Source: DASQPR01 sp035713725 (lineage in GTDB: Bacteria > Actinomycetota > Actinomycetes > Mycobacteriales > Micromonosporaceae). From it: DNA of 45,262 nucleotides. Positions 16,294 through 24,679 of this stretch are shown here, piece by piece. A program made the translations under genes and the position numbers. The stretch lies in NCBI GenBank assembly GCA_035713725.1, contig DASTMZ010000102.1, positions 1-45,262 on the forward strand. Direction: 5' to 3'. Position 1 is the stretch's first letter; each line of letters opens with the position of its first letter. Below the pieces are notes generated by a model. It worked only from the letters and a program-made list of their open reading frames with translations. It ran no database searches and was not told the origin of the DNA.

Positions 16294-17379
16294 TCACGGT
16301 GCGTGAAGCGCCGTCTTCATTTCCGAGAGCTCCTGGTTGTACGTCGCGCTCGGCAGGTTCGGGTCGCCCCACGCCACCGGCCACTTCGTCTCGTCCCAGA
16401 CCGTCGCGTCGTTCTTGACGTCGGTACGGATTGACGTGTGGTTCGTGATGTCGGCGACCGCCTGCTGCCCATTCTGGGAGACCATCCAGTCGTCGAACAA
16501 CCTCGCGGCCGCCGGATGCGGTGCGTTGCGCACCACGTCGATCAACGTCAGCGAGGCCGGCAGCGGGTTCGAGTTGAAGAACGCGATGTTCTTCGGGTTC
16601 TTCTTGAGCTCGCTGGCCGACTTGTACCCGTACGCGGTCGCCGCGGCCGGCGGCTCGCCCGCCTCGACGTCGGTGATCGCCTGCGTGTGGCTGTCCACGA
16701 ACACCGGCTTGTTGTTGCCAAGTGCCTGGAGCAGCGCCAGCGCCTGGTCGTGTCCCATCTGCTTGACGAGGCTGTCATACCAGTTCACGGCCGTCGGGTC
16801 GATGGAGAACTTGCCCTGCCACGCTGGCTGCGTCAGGTCCTGCCACGACGTCGGCACCGGAAGGTGCTTCTGCGCGACGACCGTCGGGTTGTAGGCGATC
16901 ACGGTGGTCACCAGGTAGACGATGCCCTGGTATCCGGCGGGCATAGACAGGCCGGAGGGCAGCGGTGCCAGGTCCTTCGGCGTGTACGGCTGAAGCACGC
17001 CGGCCTGGAGCAACTGGGCGATCTGCGGCGAGTCACCGGACACCACATCGGCGCTGAACTGGTGGCCACGCTGCTCGGTGATGATGCGGGGCGGGATCTG
17101 GTCCGCCGAGAGCCGCAGTGCGTTCACCTTGACGTTCGGGTATTCCTTGTTGAACGCGGCGATCATCGGCTGAACGTCGTCGTCGGAGAACGTCGTGTAC
17201 CACGTCAGCGAACCCTCTTGGGCGGCCTGTGTGGCAAGCTGCTGGGTGCTCAACGAGTCAAGGTTCGACGGGGCTTTCTGCCCACCGCTGGCATTGGCGG
17301 AACCGCAGGCGGCGAGACCAACTGCGAGAACCGCGGCCAGCAACGGCGCGAGTGCTCGCAGCCTTCTCTGTGCTCTCAT
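16294..17379 (-). CDS. ABC transporter substrate-binding lipoprotein (ferric-type, family 1)
   Basis: A 361-residue lipoprotein. The N-terminal signal peptide ends in a lipobox, LAAC, with C25 as the lipidated residue. The mature part has the AfuA/FbpA-like pattern, with an early EGSLTWYTTFSDDDVQPMI strand and helix and a middle LTQPAWQGKFSIDPTAVNW segment. Family members bind ferric ions but also small organic anions such as phosphonates or thiamine. In this cluster the cargo may be an aromatic acid or the iron needed by the dioxygenases; the sequence does not decide. GAAGGG lies ahead of the ATG. It is first gene of the operon running down to 8795, with promoter and operator site E upstream. 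Confidence 0.88.
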   Translation of the reverse strand: MRAQRRLRALAPLLAAVLAVGLAACGSANASGGQKAPSNLDSLSTQQLATQAAQEGSLTWYTTFSDDDVQPMIAAFNKEYPNVKVNALRLSADQIPPRIITEQRGHQFSADVVSGDSPQIAQLLQAGVLQPYTPKDLAPLPSGLSMPAGYQGIVYLVTTVIAYNPTVVAQKHLPVPTSWQDLTQPAWQGKFSIDPTAVNWYDSLVKQMGHDQALALLQALGNNKPVFVDSHTQAITDVEAGEPPAAATAYGYKSASELKKNPKNIAFFNSNPLPASLTLIDVVRNAPHPAAARLFDDWMVSQNGQQAVADITNHTSIRTDVKNDATVWDETKWPVAWGDPNLPSATYNQELSEMKTALHAP

Positions 17380-17503
17380 TGCGTGATCCCTTCAAGTCAA
17401 GATCGAGGGGTGCGTGGAGGGTGGCGGGCGAGATCTTGCTGGACAGCGGCGTGCATGCCCGGGGTGCGGAGGTCGTGTCATGGATCACGCCGAGGCACCT
17501 TGG

Positions 17504-17534
17504 AGTATGGCCATAAGGTAGGACCATTTGTCAA
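17504..17534 (-). promoter_or_regulatory. promoter and operator site E of the transporter/NicX/CbbQO operon
   Basis: On the minus strand a consensus -35 TTGACA (17534-17529) is followed after 19 bp by CATACT (17509-17504). The spacer contains the shared motif, AGGTAGGACCATTTGTCA in plus orientation (17516-17533), with one mismatch to the TGGTnnnACCA core. A repressor here would cover the promoter of the six-gene operon ending at 8795. Confidence 0.6.
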
Positions 17535-17541
17535 TGCAACG

Positions 17542-18804
17542 TTACGAAGCAGTGACCCGGGGATGTCCAGCATCGACGCTGGTGACCGGTTCGCGCGCCA
17601 CCGAATAGCTGCGCAGCAAGCCGCCCCGAAGCCACCACCATCCGGCGTAGAGAATTGGCACGATCCCGCCGTACGTCAGTGCGGCAATCGGCCCGACGAT
17701 GCCCGCTACCCAGCCGATATTCAGATCGCCGAGGGCAGGTCCACCACGCGACGCCATCTGATACAGCGACGACACGCGACCGCGCATCGTGTCGGGCGTC
17801 GCGAGTTGTACGGCGGCCTGCCGAATCGTCGTCGCCATCGCGTCGCACGCACCGATGAGCAGGCCGGCACCGAGCGCGAGAAGAAGCATTCGCGACTGTC
17901 CGAGAAGCACTACGGACACGCCGTAACCCGCCGACGCGGCGAGTAAGACCTTGCCGATCGCGGTGCTGCGATCCACCACGCGAAACACCGGATATGTCGC
18001 GAGCAATGCACCCGCACTCGGTGCCGCGGCAAGTAAGCCATATCCGGTCGGTCCCGCATGCAACACGGTCAGTGACAACGCGGGCAGCACGACGCGGTAC
18101 GCGCCGAACAACGTCGCCGACAGGTCGAGGCTCATCATCAGCCAGATGAGCGGTCGACGGCGCACGAAACTCGCGCCCTCGGCGATGGTGCGCAGCACCG
18201 GAAGGTGACGGGTCTCGGGCACCAGCCGCGGCGTATGGATCAGCCCGAGCACGATGACTAGCACGGCGTACGTCGCCGCGTCGACGGCGTACATCAGGCC
18301 CGGCCCGTGGACCGCGATGAGCACGCCGGCGAGCGCCGGACCGAGCAGTACGGCCAGCTCACGTGACGGATTCAGCAGCGCAAACGCTTGGGGAAGCTCG
18401 TCGCGCGGCACCATCGCCGGAATCAGCGCGTTGCGGGCCGGCTGGTCGAACGTGGCGGCGGCGGTGGTCAGCAGCACGCTGGCCAGCACGAGGAGTGTCG
18501 TGGCCTGCCCAGTCTCGGTGGCCAGTGCGAGGCCGCCGTCGATCAGCAGCGCGAGTAACTGCGTCGCCTGCAGCAGCCGGCGGCGGTCGATCCGGTCCGC
18601 GTACGCTCCGCCGATCGGGCTCAGCACGAGCAGCGACACCGCTTGGGCCAGTCCGACGAGTCCGGTGATCGCGGTCGACCGACTGAGCTCGTAGACCTGG
18701 TAGAGGTTCGCGGCCACCGTGCCACGCGTACCGATCTGTGAGAACACGACTCCGAACCAGTAGAGATTGAAGTCGCGATGGCGCAGCGCGGGCGAGACCT
18801 TCAT
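17542..18804 (-). CDS. MFS transporter, DHA3/EntS-like
   Basis: A 420-residue carrier with about twelve membrane segments. The loop between helices 2 and 3 carries GGAYADRIDRRRLL, a typical MFS motif A. A later AAVQLATPDTMRGRVSSLYQM segment is characteristic of the EntS/DHA3 group, which mostly exports siderophores or drugs. It is divergent from the Rieske oxygenase across operator site F, so it may export or import a pathway compound. The transported molecule is unknown. It ends 8 bp from the promoter of the ABC operon. Confidence 0.85.
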   Translation of the reverse strand: MKVSPALRHRDFNLYWFGVVFSQIGTRGTVAANLYQVYELSRSTAITGLVGLAQAVSLLVLSPIGGAYADRIDRRRLLQATQLLALLIDGGLALATETGQATTLLVLASVLLTTAAATFDQPARNALIPAMVPRDELPQAFALLNPSRELAVLLGPALAGVLIAVHGPGLMYAVDAATYAVLVIVLGLIHTPRLVPETRHLPVLRTIAEGASFVRRRPLIWLMMSLDLSATLFGAYRVVLPALSLTVLHAGPTGYGLLAAAPSAGALLATYPVFRVVDRSTAIGKVLLAASAGYGVSVVLLGQSRMLLLALGAGLLIGACDAMATTIRQAAVQLATPDTMRGRVSSLYQMASRGGPALGDLNIGWVAGIVGPIAALTYGGIVPILYAGWWWLRGGLLRSYSVAREPVTSVDAGHPRVTAS

Positions 18805-18880
18805 CGGGGGGCGCCGACCTCCTCGGTTGCGGGCGCGTGGCGATCGCCTGGCGGTCGCGACAAGGCGTCGTGGGGCATAA

Positions 18881-18898
18881 TGGTATTACAATTTGCCT
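18881..18898. promoter_or_regulatory. operator site F between the divergent MFS and Rieske genes
   Basis: TGGTATTACAATTTGCCT (18881-18898) matches the TGGTnnnACCA core with one mismatch and keeps the TTwGnC-type right extension. It sits in the AT-rich part of the 283-bp divergent region 18805-19087. A weak hexamer pair TTACAA (18886-18891) and TAGTGT (18909-18914), 17 bp apart, could be the Rieske promoter. I see nothing else in the rest of this gap. Confidence 0.6.
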
Positions 18899-19087
18899 TC
18901 CGACCATGTAGTGTCGTCGAACGCACGCGGGGTTGGGTGCGGGCTCACCGAGCGGGGGCTGCCGTCGGCGGTACGCACGGCTGGCGCGGGAACGGCCAAT
19001 TCGGCGACATCGCGAGCCGAGACGGCGACGACGTGTGCGCCGGCGTGCGAGATTCTCCAGAACAGTTAGGCCGAAGGACGGAGACCG

Positions 19088-20374
19088 ATGCTGAGGCAGG
19101 AGATCAACGAACTGTTGACCCAGACCGGGCCCGGCACGCCGATGGGTGAGCTCTTCCGGCAATACTGGATCCCGGTGCTGCTCGCCGACGAACTCGACGA
19201 GCCGGGCGGCCCTCCGGTGCGCGTCAAGGTCCTGTCCGAGCGGATGATCGCGTTCCGGGACAACGACGGCCAGTACGGCCTGATCGACGAGTTCTGTGCG
19301 CATCGCGGCGCGTCGTTGTGGTTCGGCAACAACGAGGTCGGCGGCCTGCGGTGTGCCTACCACGGGTGGAAATACGACGTGACCGGCCAGTGCATCGAGG
19401 TGCCGTCCGAGCCGGACAACAGCACATTCTGCAGCAAGGTCAAGCTCACCGGGTATCCGCTGATCAAGGTCGGCGACGTGTTGTGGGCGCATCTCGGCGA
19501 TCCGGCCACCCGACCCGCCCCACCGGAGTTCGAGTGGCTGACCGTACCGTCGGATCAGACTTACACGTCCAAGCGCTGGCAGGAGTGCAACTGGCTGCAG
19601 GCGCTGGAGGGTGGCATCGATTCCAGTCACGTGTCGTGGCTGCACTCCGGCGGGCTGCGCAACGACCCGCTCTTCAAGGGCTCCAAGGGCAACGAATACA
19701 ACCTCAACGACATGCGGCCGTTCTTCGAGGTGGTTGACTCGGACGGCGGGCTATACGTCGCGGTGCGCCGCAACGCCGAGGAGGGCAACTACTACTGGCG
19801 GATCACGCCGTGGGTGCTGCCCGCGTTCACCATGGTGCCGCCGCGCGGTGACCATCCGGTGCACGGCCACTTCTGGGTGCCGATCGACGACGAGAACTGC
19901 TGGGTGTTCACGTTCGACTATCTGCCGACGCGGCCGCTGACCGAGGCCGAGCTGGCTGCGATGCGGGAGGGGCACGGCGTACACAATGAATACGTACCCG
20001 GCACGTTCCGCCCACTGCAGAACAAGGACAACGACTACATGATGAACCGCGACGCGCAGCGCCGCGGCGACACGTTCTCCGGCGTCAAAGGCATCGCCAT
20101 GCAGGACGCGTCGCTGCAGGAGAGCATGGGGCCGATCGTGGACCGGACGAAGGAGCGCCTGGTCTCCGCGGACAGTGGCATCATCAAGGCGCGCCGCAAG
20201 CTCGTGCAGGCGGCGCAGGATCTGCGCGACCACGGCACCACGCCGCCGGGCGTGGACACGAAGCACCATCGCATCCGCTCGGTCTCGATCGTGCTGCCGA
20301 AGGAAGAGTCATTCCTGGAGTCCTGCCGCGACGCCCTCATCGCGACGCCCGGCGTTCGGCAGACCACCGTCTGA
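19088..20374 (+). CDS. Rieske aromatic-ring oxygenase, large subunit (phthalate-4,5-dioxygenase-like)
   Basis: A 428-residue terminal oxygenase. The Rieske [2Fe-2S] ligands are C70 and H72 (EFCAHRGASLWFG) and C89 and H92 (RCAYHGWKYD). The mononuclear iron site is D178, H181 and H186 in GGIDSSHVSWLHSG. The single-component architecture and the spacing fit the phthalate dioxygenase/O-demethylase group, which hydroxylates or demethylates aromatic acids using a separate reductase. No reductase is adjacent; the ferredoxin-reductase operon at 2042-3357 is a likely partner and carries the same operator motif. It heads an operon with the PanB-like and hydrolase genes. Confidence 0.93.
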   Translation: MLRQEINELLTQTGPGTPMGELFRQYWIPVLLADELDEPGGPPVRVKVLSERMIAFRDNDGQYGLIDEFCAHRGASLWFGNNEVGGLRCAYHGWKYDVTGQCIEVPSEPDNSTFCSKVKLTGYPLIKVGDVLWAHLGDPATRPAPPEFEWLTVPSDQTYTSKRWQECNWLQALEGGIDSSHVSWLHSGGLRNDPLFKGSKGNEYNLNDMRPFFEVVDSDGGLYVAVRRNAEEGNYYWRITPWVLPAFTMVPPRGDHPVHGHFWVPIDDENCWVFTFDYLPTRPLTEAELAAMREGHGVHNEYVPGTFRPLQNKDNDYMMNRDAQRRGDTFSGVKGIAMQDASLQESMGPIVDRTKERLVSADSGIIKARRKLVQAAQDLRDHGTTPPGVDTKHHRIRSVSIVLPKEESFLESCRDALIATPGVRQTTV

Positions 20375-20375
20375 C

Positions 20376-20906
20376 ATGACGACCATGACGACCCGACCGA
20401 CGCTGCTGAACAGCTGTGCCTTCGCGGCAACCGCGGCGGAGGCACGCTTCCGCATCAACGCGAAGCCGCAGACACCCCGATCCACCCGCGTCGTGGCGTT
20501 GGACGCCGGTGCCGCCGCCGTCGTGCGCGAGCTGGTGGACCACACCTGGATGGGTACGAGGTTCCTGACGTTCGACGCGAGCACGGCGCCGCTGGTGGAC
20601 GTGGCAGCCGACGGTCGACTCGCGGACATCGTGTTGTCGTCGGCCGACGGTCCGGTGCAGCTGTCCGACGAGCTGGTCGACGCGGATTTCATCATGATGA
20701 TCGCGACCGCGAACGACGGCGCGGTGGCGGCGACGGTCATCGGGCGCGCGTGCGTCTTGCGAGGGATCACGACCGCCGGAGTGGTGCTCGGCGACGGTCA
20801 TCAGGTCGACGCGGCGGTGAACGCGCTGCGGCCACACGCGCGCGTGTTGCTGGTGACGAACGACCGTAACGACGTCGCCGGCATCATGTCCGCGGTCGGA
20901 GCGTGA
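20376..20906 (+). CDS. uncharacterised 176-residue protein in the Rieske operon
   Basis: I do not recognise this protein. The ATG is one base after the oxygenase stop, and its own stop overlaps the next start by GTGA, so it is embedded in the operon. The sequence alternates strand and helix (VVALDAGAAAVV, RFLTFDAS, ADFIMMIATAND, GVVLGDGHQVDAAV, ARVLLVTNDRND), suggesting a small Rossmann-like alpha/beta domain. It has no signal peptide, membrane segment or obvious metal motif. The tight coupling suggests it is a partner or small subunit of the oxygenase or of the PanB-like enzyme. Confidence 0.7.
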   Translation: MTTMTTRPTLLNSCAFAATAAEARFRINAKPQTPRSTRVVALDAGAAAVVRELVDHTWMGTRFLTFDASTAPLVDVAADGRLADIVLSSADGPVQLSDELVDADFIMMIATANDGAVAATVIGRACVLRGITTAGVVLGDGHQVDAAVNALRPHARVLLVTNDRNDVAGIMSAVGA

Positions 20907-21748
20907 GGGTGGCCGGCGTCAGCGTTCCGGCGCTCCATGCGATGAAGCGCGACCACCGCAAGATCGTTGCGGTGGTCGCGTGGGACTACCAGATCGCCCG
21001 GATCGTCGATCGCGCCGGCGTGGACATCGTGTCGGTCGGCGACACGGTCGGCGTCAATCTGTGGGGACAGCCGAACCCGTTCGAAGTGACGATGGACCAG
21101 ATGGTGGTCGTCGCGCAGGCGGTGCGCCGCGGCGTGACCCGCGCGCTGGTGAGCTGCGACTTCCCGTACGGCCCGTTGCAGGAGGGTACGGCGAGCGCGG
21201 TAAGCGCGGCGATCCGCCTCGTCAAGGAGGCCGGTGTGGACATCGTGAAACTCGACGGGGCATCGGACTATCCGGAAGCGGTCACCGCGCTCGATCGCGC
21301 CGGCATCCCGGTGTGGGCGCAGTTCGGCATCACGCCGCAGCGGTCACTGCGATTCGGCCTCGACTACGCGGCGATGGGCCGCCCGGGTGTCTCGGTGCCG
21401 CCGGAGATGGCTGACGGGCTTGTCACCGAAGCGAGGCGGCTCGAAGAGGCCGGCGCTGCGATGCTGGACTTCACGAACTCCGGGCCAGTCGTGGGGCCGG
21501 CGGTGGTGGGCGCCGTGTCGATCCCGGTGCTCGGCGGCTTCGGTGGCGGGCCGTGGCTTGACGGGCGGGTACGCATGGCCCACGCCGCGATCGGGTACGC
21601 CGCGACCGGCCTCGACGATCCACCCGATACGTACTCGAACGTGGCCCGCATCGCGTACGACGCGATCACGGCGTACGCCGACGACGTGCGCGCGGGTCGC
21701 CAGATCCGAGGCGGGATCCCGGTCGCGCCTGAGACACCAGAGGGCTGA
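20903..21748 (+). CDS. PanB-fold (ketopantoate hydroxymethyltransferase-like) enzyme with altered active site
   Basis: A 281-residue TIM-barrel protein related to PanB. Conserved PanB positions include the metal aspartates in VSVGDTVGVN and SCDFPYG and the lysine in VKLDGA. QFGITPQRSL matches the PanB HLGLTPQ segment, with His changed to Gln. The PanB catalytic glutamate (LECVP segment in E. coli) falls at LDFTNSGP here and is missing. So it is unlikely to make ketopantoate. It may instead cleave or form a C-C bond in an oxo-acid of the pathway, as other members of the PEP/pyruvate-type barrel superfamily do. Its GTG start overlaps the previous stop by 4 bp. Confidence 0.8.
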   Translation: MRVAGVSVPALHAMKRDHRKIVAVVAWDYQIARIVDRAGVDIVSVGDTVGVNLWGQPNPFEVTMDQMVVVAQAVRRGVTRALVSCDFPYGPLQEGTASAVSAAIRLVKEAGVDIVKLDGASDYPEAVTALDRAGIPVWAQFGITPQRSLRFGLDYAAMGRPGVSVPPEMADGLVTEARRLEEAGAAMLDFTNSGPVVGPAVVGAVSIPVLGGFGGGPWLDGRVRMAHAAIGYAATGLDDPPDTYSNVARIAYDAITAYADDVRAGRQIRGGIPVAPETPEG

Positions 21749-21751
21749 GCG

Positions 21752-22621
21752 GTGCCGACGGCGACCGTCGACGGGATCGCGACCCGATTCGACGTCGCCG
21801 GATCCGGGCCGCCGCTGTTGATGTATTCGCCCGGCGGCTTCGACTCGCGCCTGGAGAACTGGTCGACGCTCGGCGTGTACCAACGCCTCGACCTGATGCC
21901 GCGGCTGACGCAGCGGTACACGTGCATCACCTTCGACCGGCGCGAGTCGGGACGGTCCGGTGGCCGGGTCGAGCGGCTTGGCTGGGATGCGTACGTCCGG
22001 CAGGGCATCGGGCTGCTCGACCATCTCGGCATCGAGCGGGCGCACCTGATGGGCGGCTGCGTCGGCTGCTCGTCGGTGCTCGCGCTCGCGATCGAGTACC
22101 CCGAGCGGGCGCGCAGCATGGTGCTCTACTCGCCGGCCGGCGGGCCGCGCTACCGCATGGCGCAGCACGCGCGCTTCGCAGATCATGCCGGTTTCGTACG
22201 GTCCGACGGCCTCGACGGCGTGGTCGCGTTGGCGCTGTCACATGACCTCGGGTTCACGAAGGATCCGCGCGTCGGGCCGTGGGCGACGGTGATCCGGACG
22301 GATCAGGCGTTCGCGGCAGACTATGCGGCGCTCGACCCGGAGCGCTACCTGTCCACTGTGGCAGGCATCGCGCGCGTGATGTACGACCGCGACACCGTAC
22401 CCGGTGCCGAGCCGGAGGATCTGATGCGGCTGGACGTACCGGCGCTCATCGTGCCGGGCGACGACGCATCGCATGCCCCGTCGGCCGCTCGATATCTGCA
22501 GGAGTGCTTGCCGAACGCAGACTTCTGGGACATGCCGGTCGCCGAGCAGACTGCGGACACCGCACCGGGGCGGGTCATCGACTTCCTCGCCCGGCAGATC
22601 GGTGGCACAGACCGAGGATGA
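21752..22621 (+). CDS. alpha/beta hydrolase with cysteine nucleophile elbow
   Basis: A 289-residue alpha/beta hydrolase, 3 bp after the PanB-like gene. The oxyanion strand is LLMYSPGGFDS and the FDRRESGRS loop is typical of small-molecule hydrolases. The nucleophile elbow is HLMGGCVGCSSVL, giving Cys103 instead of Ser. The acid position is in IVPGDDASH. The usual C-terminal His before the last helix is replaced: AEQTADTAPG where AEH is common. Ring-cleavage-product hydrolases and enol-lactonases belong to this fold. A hydrolytic or lactonase role in the pathway is likely, but with an unusual catalytic set. Confidence 0.82.
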   Translation: MPTATVDGIATRFDVAGSGPPLLMYSPGGFDSRLENWSTLGVYQRLDLMPRLTQRYTCITFDRRESGRSGGRVERLGWDAYVRQGIGLLDHLGIERAHLMGGCVGCSSVLALAIEYPERARSMVLYSPAGGPRYRMAQHARFADHAGFVRSDGLDGVVALALSHDLGFTKDPRVGPWATVIRTDQAFAADYAALDPERYLSTVAGIARVMYDRDTVPGAEPEDLMRLDVPALIVPGDDASHAPSAARYLQECLPNADFWDMPVAEQTADTAPGRVIDFLARQIGGTDRG

Positions 22622-22625
22622 CCCG

Positions 22626-23282
22626 ATGACGACGTTCTGGACCGATCCGCACAATGCGATGGCGTGGGCGAATGGCGACGCGCAGACCGGGCTGCTTGCG
22701 TTGCCACGCGCCATCGCGGCCGACATCGTGGCACGCGACCGCCCAGAATCTCGCCAGGTGGTCGACATCGGCAGCGGCCCGGGCGCGTTCCTCGAGCACT
22801 TCCTGCGTGCCCTCCCGAACGCCGCCGGCCGGTGGCTCGACGTCTCGGAAGCAATGATGGCGTTGGCGCGGGACAACCTGCGCGACTTCGACGACCGCGT
22901 CGAGTACGCGATCGGCGACATGACCGACCTCAGCGCATTGCCGTCTGGTGTCGACGCCATCATCACCTCGCGCGCCTCGCATCACCTCGATGGCGATGGG
23001 CTGCACGCGTTCTACCGGGATGCGGCCGGCCATCTCGCTCCGGGCGGATGGCTGGTCAACCTCGATCACACCGGGCCGGACGAGGCCTGGAACACCCGGT
23101 TGCGCGCATCACGGCGAGCGCTCATCCCTCGGGTCGGCGAGTCGACGCCGCACCATCACACGTACCCGCTGACGAGCATCGACGACCACATGTCGGCACT
23201 GACCGATGCCGGGCTCACCGATGTGGAGATCCCGTGGCGCGCGTTCGTCACCGTGTTGTTCATGGCCCGTCGCGGCGTGTGA
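22626..23282 (+). CDS. class I SAM-dependent methyltransferase (Rieske operon)
   Basis: A 218-residue methyltransferase starting 4 bp after the hydrolase. Motif I is VVDIGSGPGAFLEHF, and the acidic motif is WLDVSEAM. Later come IGDMTDL and ITSRASHHLDGDGL, as in small-molecule methyltransferases. Its 3' end overlaps the convergent HNH gene by 23 bp. A role in O-methylation or demethylation chemistry of the aromatic pathway is possible only by context. Confidence 0.82.
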   Translation: MTTFWTDPHNAMAWANGDAQTGLLALPRAIAADIVARDRPESRQVVDIGSGPGAFLEHFLRALPNAAGRWLDVSEAMMALARDNLRDFDDRVEYAIGDMTDLSALPSGVDAIITSRASHHLDGDGLHAFYRDAAGHLAPGGWLVNLDHTGPDEAWNTRLRASRRALIPRVGESTPHHHTYPLTSIDDHMSALTDAGLTDVEIPWRAFVTVLFMARRGV

Positions 23283-24525
23283 AGCTTGGTCCGTGTCGGG
23301 ATGTCCAGGTCAGCACGCCCGGTGCGGGTTGGGCCACCTGCCAGCCGGGTTCATGCTTGAGCCGATGGTGGTGACGGCAAAGCAGCGCGAGATTGTCGTG
23401 CGTGGTCCGTCCGCCACTCGCGTGACCGATGGTGTGGTCGATGTCGCACACCGTCGCCGGAACCCGACAGCCGGGCGCACGACAGGTGCCGTCCCGAGCG
23501 CGTACCCATCTCGCGAGCGCCGGCCCTGGACTCCGTCGGTGCGGGTCCGCCTCGCGTGGCGGCCGCGTCACGACGCGTTGCACGCTGCCGACTGCGAGTA
23601 ACTCGCCCGCGTCGCCGTTGACGCGGAACCGCCAGGCGATGTCACGACGACCGAGCATCGCGGCGACAATGTCGCGGGCAACCGGCGCCTCGACAGGTCC
23701 GAAGCCGGCCAATGTCGCGGGTTCGTCACCGCGGTGAGCGTTCGGCTGGACCGGATTTGGCCCGCCGGCTGGCTCCGTTGCCGTGGGGCCGATGCCACGC
23801 GCCAGCACGGACCACGGCACGCTCAGTTCGACGATCCCACGTCGGTGCACCGGCGACGCGCCGATGTCGACACCCTCGAGCAAGTCCAGGAAGGTGTCCG
23901 CGCGCAACTGGTCGAGCGTGCGTGCGTCGCCGCCGTTGTGTCGGGCACAGGCGAACGCGTCGACTCGCTCGAACGCGGCGACGGCCCGTGCCGCGGGCAG
24001 GCATGTGCCGATGAGGCCGGCGGTGGACTCGCGGTCGGGCATCATCGTCAGCTTGCGCTGCTCGATGCTGCGTTCGGTGCGCCGGGCCGCGCCATCGGGA
24101 TCTGCGCGAAGCATGGCTCGTCGGAGCCGGTCACGAAGCTGTGCGATGGTCCATTCGTGGGCGCGGTCCGCGTGGTCGAGCGCGATGGCGAACGCGATTT
24201 GATCGTTGACCGTGCACAACACGTCGCAGAACACGCGCGCTCGTCGCACGTCGAGGTCACCACGGCACATCGCCGCCCAGACCGGCTTGAGCACGCGCTG
24301 CAGATGACGACCGAACTCGACCTCGCCGCGCGCGGCGGTCTGGGTCCACTTCAGCGTGAACGCGACGAGATCCGCGTCGAGCCCAACCGGATCGCGGTCG
24401 GCCACCGCGACTACGGTCTCCAGCATCGCCGCGTGCGCCATGTTGACCGCCCTGGCGCGGGCTGTCAGTTGGCCGGTAAGTTCGTCGATCGAGGACTCCG
24501 CGAGCTCACTCGTGTCGACGTTCAT
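23260..24525 (-). CDS. DUF222/13E12-family protein with HNH endonuclease domain
   Basis: A 421-residue protein with the helical DUF222 region (residues about 10-300) and a C-terminal HNH domain. The HNH core is RDGTCRAPGCRVPATVCDID, with a C-x4-C zinc pair, followed by HTIGHASGGRTTHDNLALLC and RHHHRLKH. These proteins occur in many copies in actinobacterial genomes and are thought to be mobile or selfish nuclease genes. It interrupts the catabolic island between the Rieske operon and the RpiB-like gene, so it is probably a later insertion. Its start lies in an AT-rich TAGTATTAATTT context. The 154-bp gap to 24680 holds nothing else visible. Confidence 0.9.
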   Translation of the reverse strand: MNVDTSELAESSIDELTGQLTARARAVNMAHAAMLETVVAVADRDPVGLDADLVAFTLKWTQTAARGEVEFGRHLQRVLKPVWAAMCRGDLDVRRARVFCDVLCTVNDQIAFAIALDHADRAHEWTIAQLRDRLRRAMLRADPDGAARRTERSIEQRKLTMMPDRESTAGLIGTCLPAARAVAAFERVDAFACARHNGGDARTLDQLRADTFLDLLEGVDIGASPVHRRGIVELSVPWSVLARGIGPTATEPAGGPNPVQPNAHRGDEPATLAGFGPVEAPVARDIVAAMLGRRDIAWRFRVNGDAGELLAVGSVQRVVTRPPREADPHRRSPGPALARWVRARDGTCRAPGCRVPATVCDIDHTIGHASGGRTTHDNLALLCRHHHRLKHEPGWQVAQPAPGVLTWTSRHGPSFTRRDGP

Positions 24526-24679
24526 AAATTAATACTAGTGTACGAACATCGCTGCCGCAAGAGAAATCGGCGCGAAGGCGCACGCGGAATGCGCGGAGTC
24601 CGCTTCGTTGTTGGCTCCTCGCCCGGATCTGTCCACTGTGGTCATCGCCCGACGCCGAGTTGTACTAGCCGCAGCCGAG

